A stretch of 64,000 nt of DNA from Aquisalimonas sp. 2447. Its GTDB lineage: Bacteria > Pseudomonadota > Gammaproteobacteria > Nitrococcales > Aquisalimonadaceae. Positions 46,159 to 55,330 of the stretch are shown piece by piece (within the stretch, counting starts at the first letter, position 1; the number at the start of each line of letters is the position of its first letter). The notes beneath the pieces were generated by a model that saw only the letters and a list, made by a program, of their open reading frames with translations, had not been told where the DNA came from and searched no databases. Made by a program: the position numbers and the translations under genes. Location: positions 2,820,501-2,884,500 of the forward strand of contig NZ_CP050695.1 of assembly GCF_012044895.1 (NCBI RefSeq), read 5' to 3'.

Positions 46159-46998
46159 ATGAGCAGCCAGGAACTCATCGTCCCCGTAGAGTGGAGCCGG
46201 CGTTCCCTCGCCGCCCTGACGCCCGCGAACGTGCTGTCACGGCAGACGGGCCGCAGCGTGCACATTGTTTCCATCATCCCCACCGAATCGGCGAGCGAAG
46301 AACGGCGCACGGCACTTCAGGGAGAAGCCGAGCGCCGTGGCATCGAGAACCCCACCATCTCCGTGCTCAAGGCCGACCTGAACACCGTCCCTATCGGCGA
46401 GGAGGAAGGAACGCTGATGCGCGTTATCCAGGCATCACCGGATGCCATGGTATGCATGGCCACCCATGCCCGCACGGCCATTGGCGACATCCTGCTGGGC
46501 AGTGTGGCCAGCGACATCCTCAACCGCTCAGACACACCCGTGGTGCTGACCGGTCCGCAGTTCAGCGCCGACTGGCAGGGGCCGCTGCAGACACTGCTGG
46601 TGTGCCTGGACGGCTCCGCTCTCTCCGAGGCGATCATCGCACCGGCCGCCGCCCTGGCGAAGACCACCGGTGCCAGCCTGATGCTGATTCAGGTGCAATC
46701 ACCGGACGTCCACCACACCGCTCTGGCTCAGGACGCCGCGGAATCCGGCTACCTGCAGTCGAAGGCCGCCGAGATCCGCAGGAATCACGGCTTCGAGGTC
46801 AACTGGGACGTGCTCCACGGCAAGGATCCGGGCAAGACCATCGCCGAGTACGTGGCGGGCTATCCCGGTGCCATGGTAGCGATGACCACCCACGGCCACA
46901 CCGGCTTCCGCAAGCTCACCGTTGGCAGTGTGGCCCGGGATGTGGTCCATGCCATCAACTGCCCGGTATACGCGTTCCGGGCGAAGGATAGTAACTGA
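46159..46998 (+). CDS. Tandem universal stress protein (UspA family)
   Basis: A 279-residue protein with two Usp domains. The first (residues 1-~135) ends MATHARTAIGDILLGSVASD and the second (from ~145) with LLVCLDGSALSEAIIAPAAA and MTTHGHTGFRKLTVGSVARD. The second keeps the ATP-binding pattern THGHTG..K...GS; the first has THARTA..D...GS, so it is a variant. Usp proteins help survival under starvation or low oxygen; the FNR box upstream fits an anaerobic induction. AGAGGAG precedes the ATG. Confidence 0.92.
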   Translation: MSSQELIVPVEWSRRSLAALTPANVLSRQTGRSVHIVSIIPTESASEERRTALQGEAERRGIENPTISVLKADLNTVPIGEEEGTLMRVIQASPDAMVCMATHARTAIGDILLGSVASDILNRSDTPVVLTGPQFSADWQGPLQTLLVCLDGSALSEAIIAPAAALAKTTGASLMLIQVQSPDVHHTALAQDAAESGYLQSKAAEIRRNHGFEVNWDVLHGKDPGKTIAEYVAGYPGAMVAMTTHGHTGFRKLTVGSVARDVVHAINCPVYAFRAKDSN

Positions 46999-47047
46999 CC
47001 TGCCCGGACGTTCTGTCGGTCTCAGCGGCGTTGCCCCGGGCCGGTGG

Positions 47048-47362
47048 TCAATGCCGCTGGCCCGGAGCGTAATAGCGCCCGCCCAGAAAGCGATTGAAGA
47101 ACTCGCCCAGCGCCGGATGCTCGATCTGCTGGCCGGAGGTATCCGGTTCCAGGTGGCGCTCGGCAACGTAGGTGCTGTGCGCGGCACCATCCACAAGCAC
47201 GTGGTACCAAGGCTGATCCCGAGGTGGCCGACTGCGGGCCATGGTTTCGTACCAGGCGTCGGTACCCTGGAAGACCGGATCCACGTCAACGATCACCCCG
47301 CGGTAGTCAAACTTCCGGTGGTGAACCACTTCGCCGACCGCGAATTTCGGTGTGACTTCCAT
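47048..47362 (-). CDS. hspQ: Heat shock protein HspQ
   Basis: A 104-residue HspQ/YccV-family protein starting EVTPKFAVGEVVHHRKFDYR and carrying GVIVDVDPVFQGTDAWYETM, QPWYHVLVDGAAHSTYVAER and the C-terminal HPALGEFFNRFLGGRY. HspQ binds hemimethylated DNA in vitro and acts as an enhancer of Lon protease in Yersinia and Salmonella. Monocistronic; convergent with usp and divergent from the isomerase gene. Confidence 0.93.
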   Translation of the reverse strand: MEVTPKFAVGEVVHHRKFDYRGVIVDVDPVFQGTDAWYETMARSRPPRDQPWYHVLVDGAAHSTYVAERHLEPDTSGQQIEHPALGEFFNRFLGGRYYAPGQRH

Positions 47363-47499
47363 CGTTGCATCCTCTATCCGTCAGCCCGAACAACGCTTAC
47401 CCTGTTCTCGACTATGCGTACCGTCGGCAGCCGCGTAAAGATCCAATCCGGAGCACCGCTGTCCGGCGGGCGGCACGCACCAACAGGGAGCGACCAGTA

Positions 47500-48090
47500 A
47501 TGACACGACAGGTTGAGTTCTTCTTCGACTTCGTCAGCACCGCCAGTTACCTTGCCTGGACTCAGCTTCCGGGGCTGATCCGGCGAACCGACGCGGAGAT
47601 TCTCTATCGGCCGATGGTGCTCGGCGCGGTCATGAAGGCGACGGGGAACACCCCGCCGCCGAGCATCCCCGCCAAGGGCAAGTACATGCGCACGGATTTC
47701 AGCCGCTTTGCCGAGCGCTACGGCGTGGCATTCCGCTACCCCTCCAGACACCCCGTCAATACCATGTCCGCCCTGCGCGGTGCAGTCGCGTTCCTGGACC
47801 GGCCGGAGTTTCCCGACTACGTCAAGTCCGTGTTCGAGGGCTTCTGGGTGCACGATCAGGATATCGAGGATCCGGAGATCCTCGCCCATCTGGCCGCACA
47901 GGCGGGGATCGGCGCCGAGGAATTTCAGGAGGCCGTAGGGCGGCAGGACGTGAAGGACCGGCTGCGGGCCAATACCGACGAAGCCGTGGAACGCGGCGCC
48001 TTTGGCGCACCCACATTCTTCGTTGGTGATGAGATGTTCTTCGGGCAGGACCGTCTGGATTTCGTGGCCGAAGCGCTGCAGCGCCAGTAA
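47500..48090 (+). CDS. 2-hydroxychromene-2-carboxylate isomerase/DsbA-like (kappa GST) protein
   Basis: A 196-residue thioredoxin-fold protein. VEFFFDFVSTASYLAWTQLP places a Ser/Thr instead of the CxxC motif, as in HCCA isomerases and kappa-class glutathione transferases. VLGAVMKATGNTPPPSIPAK, FRYPSRHPVNTMSALRGAVA and the C-terminal RGAFGAPTFFVGDEMFFGQD match the family. Likely GSH-dependent isomerase or transferase; substrate unknown. The ATG at 47500 is chosen because family homology begins there. Confidence 0.88.
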   Translation: MTRQVEFFFDFVSTASYLAWTQLPGLIRRTDAEILYRPMVLGAVMKATGNTPPPSIPAKGKYMRTDFSRFAERYGVAFRYPSRHPVNTMSALRGAVAFLDRPEFPDYVKSVFEGFWVHDQDIEDPEILAHLAAQAGIGAEEFQEAVGRQDVKDRLRANTDEAVERGAFGAPTFFVGDEMFFGQDRLDFVAEALQRQ

Positions 48091-48149
48091 TCAGCCGACA
48101 GCGGCCGCGGCACCGGCGAGTGCCACGGCCAAGTCGCGGACCGGGGCCG

Positions 48150-48968
48150 TCAGTCGAACAGGCTCCGGACGCCGTCACGCACGCGATCCCGTACCTCACC
48201 ACGTGTTTCACCGGCAGCATCGTCCCGGGCGACCTCCCCGGTGCCGCGGATCTGACGGCCGAGCCAGCCCGGCTCGTCACTGCCATCAGCTTCGCCCTCG
48301 GGCGCACGCTCACGCGCTTGCTCAACCTCGGCCACCAGGTCCCGGTGGCGGACATCCGGCGGCAGGCTGAAGCTGTGATCCGGCAGAGTGTCCGAACTGA
48401 ACTCCGTCAGTTCCATGTCCCTGGAGCGCAACAAGGTGTACTCCGACGTATCCACCTGCCCGACGCCCACCATCTCTGCGTCCTGCTCAACGCCCTCGAA
48501 CAGCTCCCCCATGCGCTGGAAGGCCTGGCCGATCCCGCGTAGCCGGGTGTCATCGCTCAGCACGATGCGATCGATCTCCTCCCACTCACCGGCCCAGTCA
48601 TCCCCCTCATCAAGGCGATAGAGCTCACCGACGAATCCGGCCACCATCTCCTCCTGGCCCAGGGGTTCGATCCGCACGTCCGGCTGCGACGGAGCGTCGC
48701 CGCTCAGCTCGGCAATCTGCTCGGTGGATATGGCATACCAGCCATCGTCGTCGCGTCCGAGAACATGCCCTTCGCCGTCCGCGATCAGCAGGAACTGTCG
48801 TTCCGGACCAGGCAAGCCGATGCGGAGATTGTCCGCATCGCGGTACTCGACGGTGAATTCGCCATCCGGCGTATCGTACGCGGCGCGACTGTCCGCCAGC
48901 GCCTGGCCAGTGGCGGCAAGAAGCAACGGCGCCGCCGCAGCGGCAATGATTCGATTGGTTGTTGTCAT
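48150..48968 (-). CDS. Exported hypothetical protein
   Basis: A 272-residue acidic protein with a signal peptide (IIAAAAAPLLLAATGQALAD) followed by a soluble domain (EFTVEYRDADNLRIGLPGPE, EQIAELSGDAPSQPDVRIEP). The last ~90 residues are highly charged (EVEQARERAPEGEADGSDEP) and end RGEVRDRVRDGVRSLFD. No recognised family. GAGGGTGG upstream supports the ATG at 48968. Strongly acidic composition is typical of halophile exported proteins. Confidence 0.7.
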   Translation of the reverse strand: MTTTNRIIAAAAAPLLLAATGQALADSRAAYDTPDGEFTVEYRDADNLRIGLPGPERQFLLIADGEGHVLGRDDDGWYAISTEQIAELSGDAPSQPDVRIEPLGQEEMVAGFVGELYRLDEGDDWAGEWEEIDRIVLSDDTRLRGIGQAFQRMGELFEGVEQDAEMVGVGQVDTSEYTLLRSRDMELTEFSSDTLPDHSFSLPPDVRHRDLVAEVEQARERAPEGEADGSDEPGWLGRQIRGTGEVARDDAAGETRGEVRDRVRDGVRSLFD

Positions 48969-49248
48969 GATCCACCCTCTTGCTCCATGCACCCCGACGC
49001 AGCTCCGTGAGCCCTGATCGGGTTCTTCTGGTCACCGGGTTAACATACTCACGTTCCCCGCCACACGCGCACCCATGCACGTCTGCCCACCGTCTTGCCT
49101 TCAGCATGCCTGACGTCACCTTACAATCGCCTTACATCCCGGCAGCCACACGTCAACGCCCATCATGCAGACGCCGAACACCCCCGGGCTGGTGTCCGTA
49201 CCGCGTGTGCGTTTAGGCTTGGCGGTCTCGCCGAAATGGAGCCCTGTC

Positions 49249-51501
49249 ATGCCCCGGGAACGCGGTTTCGCCCTGTTCGCTCTGCAATCAGCAGGCGCAC
49301 TGCTGGCACTGGTGCTCGGCGGCCTGCTCGTGGCAACCGGGGCGCACGCGCAGCCGGTCACTCTGGACCAGCTCACCGATGAAGAAGCCGCCGTGGAACT
49401 GGACGCCTCCGACCGCCGGGACCTGGAGCAGAGTCTGGATGACGTCATTACGACGCTGGAGGATGCCGAGCAGCGCGGGGCATTACTGGAGGATCTCCGG
49501 GAGTTGCGCGCCGCCATTGGCGAAACCGAGGAAGAGCCGGAGGTGGCCCCCGGCACCGGTCTGCTGGGCGCACTGAGCACGGCCCTGGAAGAATTCGGCG
49601 ACGAGGCAACACCGGACGGTACCCTGCTGGATTCCTGGACCGAACGTACCGGCGAAGCGTGGCAGGATATCGGTGCCATCGCGACCGAGTCCGACACCGG
49701 AGACCTCACCAGTTTCGCGACGGACATCGGAATATTTCTCGCCGTCTGGGTCGCACTGGTGGGAGCAGGCCTGTTTCTGGCGCGGCGTGTTTCCATTGCC
49801 CGGGGATGGCCACAGCGACTACCCAACGAACCCCGCGGCTGGCTGCTTGCTGCACATCTGCTGCGCCGCCTCCTGCCCTGGGCACTTGGTTTCGGCGTGC
49901 TTCTCGGCTTGCTTTATCTGGCGCCGGCAACGCCGGGCCGTACCACCGCCCTGGTTCTGGCCTATGCCGCACTGCTCGGGCGTGCGGTGTCGCTGGTCTG
50001 TGAACTGGTCCTGGCGGTGTTTGCCCGCGGACACCGGCGGCCTGCTGTCGCCATCCTGCGCCGTAACGGCCTGCCACGGCTGTTCCTGTTGGGAGCGCTG
50101 GTGGGCCTGGCCGATGCCACCAGTTCCGGAACCATCGAATCCATGCTGGGGCATTCGCTGGCCGAACTCGTTGCCCTACTCATCAGCGGTATTGCCACGT
50201 TGCTGGCAGGCCACTTCATCCTGCGCTTCCGGCGGCCGGTGCGCCATATCATCTACAACCGCCCCTTTCACGAACGCCGGCGCAACACCACTGTCAATGA
50301 GCTGCTGCGCCTGATCAGCCGCTACTGGCACCTACCGGTGCTGGTGCTGGTGCTGATGTCCCTGGCGACCGTCGTGGTGGCCACCGGTGAGCCCGGGGAC
50401 GTACTCATCCGTGGAGTCATCTGTATCGCCCTGCTCACTGCCACGCTGGCAATCACCGGGCTGATCAACCACCACGCAGAGCGCCTCGATCGGCGACCAC
50501 GGCGCATCTCGGACTATCAACGCCGCCTGGAGCGGTTCGGTTATACCGTGGCACATCTGGCCGCCTGGACAGCGTTCGTGGAAGCGTCACTGTGGGTGTG
50601 GGGTGGCTCCCTGTTCGGTTTCGGCCAGGAAACACTGGGTGGCCGCATCGCCCAGGCGTTACTGGCGGTGGCCATCACGGCCCTGCTCGCCTGGCTGGCC
50701 TGGATCGTCGCCGACAGCGCCATCCATCGGGGCCTGACTTCAACCATGGAAGGCCGCGGTCGGCGGGTGAACACGGCGCGGGTGCAGACCATCACGCCCA
50801 TGGTCCGCAACGTGATTTTCACCGCTATCCTGGTGATTGCCGTGATCGTTGCCCTGGCCAACCTGGGGGTCAACGTCACGCCGCTGCTGGCCGGCGCGGG
50901 CATCATCGGCATCGCCATCGGCTTCGGCGCCCAGACACTGGTGCAGGACCTGATCACCGGCATGTTCATCCTCATCGAGGACTCCCTGGCCATCGACGAT
51001 TTTGTCGACCTGGGCGGCCAGATGGGCACGGTGGAGGGCCTGAGCCTGCGCACCGTGCGCCTGCGGGATCTGGACGGCATCCTCCACATCGTGCCCTTCA
51101 GCCAGATTCAGGCCATTCACAACATGTCGCGGCAGTTCGGCGTCGCCCTGATCCGGGTGAAGGTCCCGCATACGTCGGCCGTCGACGACGTTCGCGCCCT
51201 CCTGTTGGAGGTGTCCGAGGACGTCCGCAGCGATCCGGAGTTCGGCCGGAACATCTGGGCACCGCTGGAGTTCCAGGGCGTCGAACGGTTCGAGGACGGT
51301 GCCGCGGTGCTGCGGGTGCGAATCCGCACTGCGCCGGTGATGCAGTGGGATATCGCCCGGGAATTCAATCTGCGCCTCAAGCGCCGTTTCGAGCAAGACG
51401 GCCTGGACCTGGCAACCCAGCGCATCAGTCTGCGCATGGAGGGGCAGGCAGACGCATCCACTGACGACACCCCCGAGGCCGACAGCGCCCCGGACCGCTG
51501 A
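49249..51501 (+). CDS. Large MscS-family mechanosensitive channel
   Basis: A 750-residue protein with a signal peptide (ALLALVLGGLLVATGAHAQ), a periplasmic acidic coiled region (~residues 35-150), about ten membrane helices, and a C-terminal MscS domain: the pore helix TPLLAGAGIIGIAIGFGAQTL, VQDLITGMFILIEDSLAIDD FVDLGG, and the beta domain GILHIVPFSQIQAIHNMS. Extra N-terminal helices place it in the YbdG/YjeP-like large subfamily. Such channels release solutes on hypo-osmotic shock, fitting a halophile. The ATG at 49249 is chosen because GGAG and a signal peptide follow from it. Confidence 0.88.
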   Translation: MPRERGFALFALQSAGALLALVLGGLLVATGAHAQPVTLDQLTDEEAAVELDASDRRDLEQSLDDVITTLEDAEQRGALLEDLRELRAAIGETEEEPEVAPGTGLLGALSTALEEFGDEATPDGTLLDSWTERTGEAWQDIGAIATESDTGDLTSFATDIGIFLAVWVALVGAGLFLARRVSIARGWPQRLPNEPRGWLLAAHLLRRLLPWALGFGVLLGLLYLAPATPGRTTALVLAYAALLGRAVSLVCELVLAVFARGHRRPAVAILRRNGLPRLFLLGALVGLADATSSGTIESMLGHSLAELVALLISGIATLLAGHFILRFRRPVRHIIYNRPFHERRRNTTVNELLRLISRYWHLPVLVLVLMSLATVVVATGEPGDVLIRGVICIALLTATLAITGLINHHAERLDRRPRRISDYQRRLERFGYTVAHLAAWTAFVEASLWVWGGSLFGFGQETLGGRIAQALLAVAITALLAWLAWIVADSAIHRGLTSTMEGRGRRVNTARVQTITPMVRNVIFTAILVIAVIVALANLGVNVTPLLAGAGIIGIAIGFGAQTLVQDLITGMFILIEDSLAIDDFVDLGGQMGTVEGLSLRTVRLRDLDGILHIVPFSQIQAIHNMSRQFGVALIRVKVPHTSAVDDVRALLLEVSEDVRSDPEFGRNIWAPLEFQGVERFEDGAAVLRVRIRTAPVMQWDIAREFNLRLKRRFEQDGLDLATQRISLRMEGQADASTDDTPEADSAPDR

Positions 51502-51528
51502 GACGACGAGGGGCGCCGCCCAGCGGCG

Positions 51529-53049
51529 CTATTCGTGGAAGCGCAGGCAGTTGCGGCCGGCGCGCTTGGCATCATAGAGCGCCCGGTCGGCGGCACGCAG
51601 CAAGTCCGCGACCGACTCCGCGACCTCCTCCCCGCCCTCCTGCACCGCGACACCGACGGAGGCGGTAACGCCAAAGGTCGCACCCTGCTCGTCGGTATGC
51701 GCCAGCTGCTCCAGGGCCGTGAGAAGGCGATCGAACACCTGCGCCGCATTGGGCGCCCCGGTACCGGGCAGCACGACAACGAACTCCTCACCGCCGTAAC
51801 GCGCCAGACAATCACCGCTGCGCAGATGATCTGCGAGCACCTCACCGACGCGCACCAGAACGGAATCACCCACAGCATGCCCGTGCCGGTCGTTGACCGC
51901 CTTGAAGTAATCCAGATCCAGGAAACCCACCGCCAGGGGCCAGCCGTGCTCCCTGGCCATGGCGAACTCGGACTCCAGGCGCTCGTCCAGGTAGCGTCGG
52001 TTGTAAAGCCCAGTGAGCGCGTCGCGGCTGGCGGTCTCGCGCCAGGCACGGCTGTTGCGTTCCAGTTCGCTGGCTCGGCGGTGCTGCTCGGCAACCTCGC
52101 TGATGAGCTGCAGGTTACGCACAGCCAGCACTTCACGCGCTTCGTCGACAATGCCGGTGGCACGGCGCGGCGACATGATATCGGTCTCGAACAGCCGCTC
52201 CAGATGGGGCATCCGCTCCGCGACACGACCCAGCAGCCCTTCCAGTTCACTGCCGCCGAGACCAAGCCACCGATTTGCCTGCTCGCCAAGCGCTTCAGTG
52301 GCCTCCGTGCCGCCATGGGCCAGAAACAGATCGGCAACACGCCCGCTCAGGGCAACGCAGAACACGCACGGGCGAAGGCTCTCCGCACTATCCACGGCCT
52401 CCGGGTCATGGCTACCCAGAGCCGCAGTTGCCAGATACTCGGGCAGGCTCCAGTAACGCATCAGCCAGGCACCGGCATCGGCGTGATCGGTGCCGAGGGT
52501 GTCGTGTTCACGACGCACGAGTTCGTTGTGGTCAGCTTGAGCGCCCAGCAGTTGTCCGTATCGCTCCGGCAGCGCCGCCTCAAGGGCCAGCACGCCAACA
52601 TCCTGCAACAGCCCGGCCAGGAAGAGCTCTTCCAGATCCCGCCGACCGAGAATCTCGCCCAGGCAGCGGCATGCGGTAGCGGCGATCAGTGCACGCCGCC
52701 ATACGGCTTCCAGCGCCCCGGCGCTGACCGACGGCCCCCGCAACTGATCCGCCAGCGAGAAGCTCAACCCCAGGGTCAGTGCGGAATTCAGGCCGATGAC
52801 CGCGACAGCCTGATGCAGGTTGTCGCAGGATCTGCGCTTGGCATAGAGAGGCGAGTTACTGACACGCAGGATGCGGCTGGCCAGGGCAGGATCCTGGGAC
52901 AGCACCGAGGCCACGGTGGCGACGTTTGCCTCGGGATCACGCCCCAGTTCCACGATACGCATGGCCACCGACGATAGCGTGGGCAGGCTGGGACAGTACT
53001 GCAGGGCTTCCCGGATCTGTGCATCCATGGGCGACGTTGGCAACCTCAT
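51529..53049 (-). CDS. HDOD-GGDEF protein
   Basis: A 506-residue cytoplasmic signalling protein. The N-terminal HDOD domain covers residues ~10-210 (LPTLSSVAMRIVELGRDPEA, SQDPALASRILRVSNSPLYA, LFLAGLLQDVGVLALEAALP), and the C-terminal GGDEF domain begins with SRDALTGLYNRRYLDERL and holds an active-type RYGGEEFVVVLP motif. It probably makes c-di-GMP under control of the HDOD domain. An ATG at 53028 is an alternative start. This is the third diguanylate cyclase in the window. Confidence 0.9.
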   Translation of the reverse strand: MRLPTSPMDAQIREALQYCPSLPTLSSVAMRIVELGRDPEANVATVASVLSQDPALASRILRVSNSPLYAKRRSCDNLHQAVAVIGLNSALTLGLSFSLADQLRGPSVSAGALEAVWRRALIAATACRCLGEILGRRDLEELFLAGLLQDVGVLALEAALPERYGQLLGAQADHNELVRREHDTLGTDHADAGAWLMRYWSLPEYLATAALGSHDPEAVDSAESLRPCVFCVALSGRVADLFLAHGGTEATEALGEQANRWLGLGGSELEGLLGRVAERMPHLERLFETDIMSPRRATGIVDEAREVLAVRNLQLISEVAEQHRRASELERNSRAWRETASRDALTGLYNRRYLDERLESEFAMAREHGWPLAVGFLDLDYFKAVNDRHGHAVGDSVLVRVGEVLADHLRSGDCLARYGGEEFVVVLPGTGAPNAAQVFDRLLTALEQLAHTDEQGATFGVTASVGVAVQEGGEEVAESVADLLRAADRALYDAKRAGRNCLRFHE

Positions 53050-53156
53050 TGGCCGATGTGTCGACGACCTGCCGGAACGGTATCAGGACAATCGATGCAA
53101 CAGATTACAGGTCAGCCTCTGCGGCTGACTTGACTCACGACAGACAACTGGCGGGT

Positions 53157-53396
53157 TCAGTCCACATTTTTGTGACTGCCATCGCAATACGGGGGATTGC
53201 CAGTCTGCTTGCATCCACACAGCGCCACCTTGCGCGGTTCCTCAAGCACCAGTTTCTCCGGCGCCAGATCGGTGCCCTTGTGCGAGCCGTCGCAGTAGGG
53301 CTGGTTCGCGGACCGGCCACACCGGCACCACATATAGGTGCCCGACTCCAGCTCCAGGACATACGGGGTCTTGCTCGCCACCACCGGTTCGCTCAT
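53157..53396 (-). CDS. CDGSH iron-sulfur domain protein, tandem
   Basis: A 79-residue protein with two CDGSH motifs: CRCGRSANQPYCDGSHKG and CGCKQTGNPPYCDGSHKN. Each supplies a 3Cys-1His site for a [2Fe-2S] cluster. Tandem microbial CDGSH (mitoNEET-like) proteins take part in redox or Fe-S handling. The start at 53396 is followed immediately by the conserved domain; the frame is open further upstream (to 53534) but non-conserved. Confidence 0.92.
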   Translation of the reverse strand: MSEPVVASKTPYVLELESGTYMWCRCGRSANQPYCDGSHKGTDLAPEKLVLEEPRKVALCGCKQTGNPPYCDGSHKNVD

Positions 53397-53581
53397 GGGT
53401 GCTGTGCTCCTGTTTGCGTGATTGCTGACTGACGCCACAATGAAACACGACCGGCACGGCAAGTCCATGGTGGACGCCCCCGCCGCCCCTTGCCAAGCCG
53501 GGCGTGTGACCGACGGCGCCATCCGCGCTACCATTCACGGCGAACAACAGGGAAGCCCTGCCGCCAACCGTGAGGCCGAGT

Positions 53582-54175
53582 ATGGAAGTCATTATCGCGT
53601 TACTGGTGATCGTTCTCGCCATCGTTCTGCCGGGCGTACTGCTCTACAACCGCCTGGTCCGCAAGCGCAACGCATTCAAGAACGCCTTTGCGCAGATCGA
53701 CGTGCAGCTGAAGCGCCGCCACGACCTGATCCCCAACCTGGTGGAGACGGTTCAGGGTTACATGCAGCACGAGCGCGAGACGCTCACGGCTGTCATCGAG
53801 GCGCGCAACAACGCCGAACAGGTTCGCCAACAGAGTCAGAACGCCCCCGGCGACCCGAACTCCATGGCCAAGCTCGGCCAGGCCGAGGGCTCGCTGGGCG
53901 GTGTACTAGGGCGCCTTTTCGCCCTCTCCGAGGCCTACCCGGACCTCAAGGCCAACGAGAACTTCCAGAGCCTGCAGGAGGAACTGACCTCCACCGAGAA
54001 CCGCGTGGCCTACGCGCGGCAGGCATACAACGACGCCGCCATGCGCTACAACAACGCCGTCGAGGTGGTGCCGTCGAACATCATCGCCGGCATGTTCAAC
54101 TTCACCCGTGCCGCCATGCTGGAGTTCGAGGACCGGGAATCGCTCCAGGAGCCGCCCCAGGTGTCGTTCTCCTGA
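53582..54175 (+). CDS. LemA family protein
   Basis: A 197-residue protein with one N-terminal transmembrane helix (VIIALLVIVLAIVLPGVLLY) and a cytoplasm- or periplasm-facing helical bundle with the signature NAFAQIDVQLKRRHDLIPNL VETVQGYM, TSTENRVAYARQAYNDAAMR and YNNAVEVVPSNIIAGMFNF. LemA proteins commonly pair with M48 proteases, as here 18 bp downstream. The ATG at 53582 is preceded by GAGG; a GTG at 53570 is an alternative. Confidence 0.94.
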   Translation: MEVIIALLVIVLAIVLPGVLLYNRLVRKRNAFKNAFAQIDVQLKRRHDLIPNLVETVQGYMQHERETLTAVIEARNNAEQVRQQSQNAPGDPNSMAKLGQAEGSLGGVLGRLFALSEAYPDLKANENFQSLQEELTSTENRVAYARQAYNDAAMRYNNAVEVVPSNIIAGMFNFTRAAMLEFEDRESLQEPPQVSFS

Positions 54176-54193
54176 TCTGGCCAAAGGGGCTGC

Positions 54194-55315
54194 ATGACCG
54201 ACTCTGCGTTCTTCAACTTTGCCGAGGCCCAGGCCCGGGCCCGACGCCAGACCCTGGTCCTGGTGGCCCTGTTCGTCGCCCTGGCGGCGGCCATCGCCGT
54301 GGCGGTGGGGGCGCTGGCCGGACTGCTGCTGGGCGGTGCCGGCGAACACACCGCTGCCGGGCCACGGGGGGAAACGCAGGTGCAGCCGTCCGGGGAAGTG
54401 CTGCTGACCCAGTTCGACCCCGGCACGGCAGTAATGGCAGGGCTTGCGGTCCTGGGCATCATCCTGGTCACGGCGGCGGTGCGCGGCCTGATGCTCGGCG
54501 GTGATGGCGCCAACGTCGCGCGTTCCATGGGCGGCACCGAGATCACCCGCGACAGCACCAACGCCACGCACCGGCGTCTGTACAACGTGGTCGAGGAGAT
54601 GGCCATCGCGGCGAATCTGCCGATACCGAAGGTGTTCGTGATCAAGCACGAACAGGGCATCAATGCTTTCGCCGCGGGCAATTCCCCGGACAACGCCGCC
54701 ATTGGCATGACCCACGGCGCCCTGGCATCGCTGAACCGCCAGGAACTCAAGGGCGTGGTGGCGCATGAGTTTGCCCACATTGCCAACGGCGACATGCGCC
54801 TCAATCTCCGCCTCATGGCCATGATCTTCGGCCTGGTGGCGCTGACCGTGGCGGGTCGCATGGCCATGCGCAGCGTGCTGATCACCGGTGGCGGGCGGCG
54901 GGATCAACGGGCCGTGCTGGTAGCCATGGCCATCGGCATCAGCCTGCTGATTCTCGGCGCCCTCGGCGTGCTGGCGGGGCGCATGCTGCAGGCAGCGGTG
55001 TCACGCCGCCGCGAGTACCTGGCCGACGCCACCGCCGTGGAGTTCACCCGCAACCCCGAGGGCCTGGCCAACGCGCTGAAGAAGATCGGCGCCCTGCAGC
55101 AGGCCGAGCGCATGAACAACGCCCACGGTGAGGAGATACGGCACATGCTGTTCGCCGAGGCGGTCGCCCGGCGTTCACCCGGCCTGTTGGCAACCCATCC
55201 TCCGCTCACGGATCGCATCCGTGCGCTGGAGCCGCAGTTCAACCCGGAAACGGATCAGGTCTGGCGCATGCCACAGAAGGAAATGATCCGCGAGAGCCGC
55301 GCCGAACTGGCGTAG
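54194..55315 (+). CDS. M48 family metallopeptidase (HtpX-like)
   Basis: A 373-residue membrane zinc protease. It has two N-terminal helices (LVLVALFVALAAAIAVAVGA and AVMAGLAVLGIILVTAAVRG), the zinc site VVAHEFAHIANGD (HExxH-type; here HEFAH), another pair of helices, and the third ligand region RRREYLADATAVEFTRNPEG. Its job is likely membrane-protein quality control with LemA, whose gene ends 18 bp before. The C-terminus (PLTDRIRALEPQF) is typical. Confidence 0.93.
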   Translation: MTDSAFFNFAEAQARARRQTLVLVALFVALAAAIAVAVGALAGLLLGGAGEHTAAGPRGETQVQPSGEVLLTQFDPGTAVMAGLAVLGIILVTAAVRGLMLGGDGANVARSMGGTEITRDSTNATHRRLYNVVEEMAIAANLPIPKVFVIKHEQGINAFAAGNSPDNAAIGMTHGALASLNRQELKGVVAHEFAHIANGDMRLNLRLMAMIFGLVALTVAGRMAMRSVLITGGGRRDQRAVLVAMAIGISLLILGALGVLAGRMLQAAVSRRREYLADATAVEFTRNPEGLANALKKIGALQQAERMNNAHGEEIRHMLFAEAVARRSPGLLATHPPLTDRIRALEPQFNPETDQVWRMPQKEMIRESRAELA

Positions 55316-55330
55316 ACCGACCCCGACGGG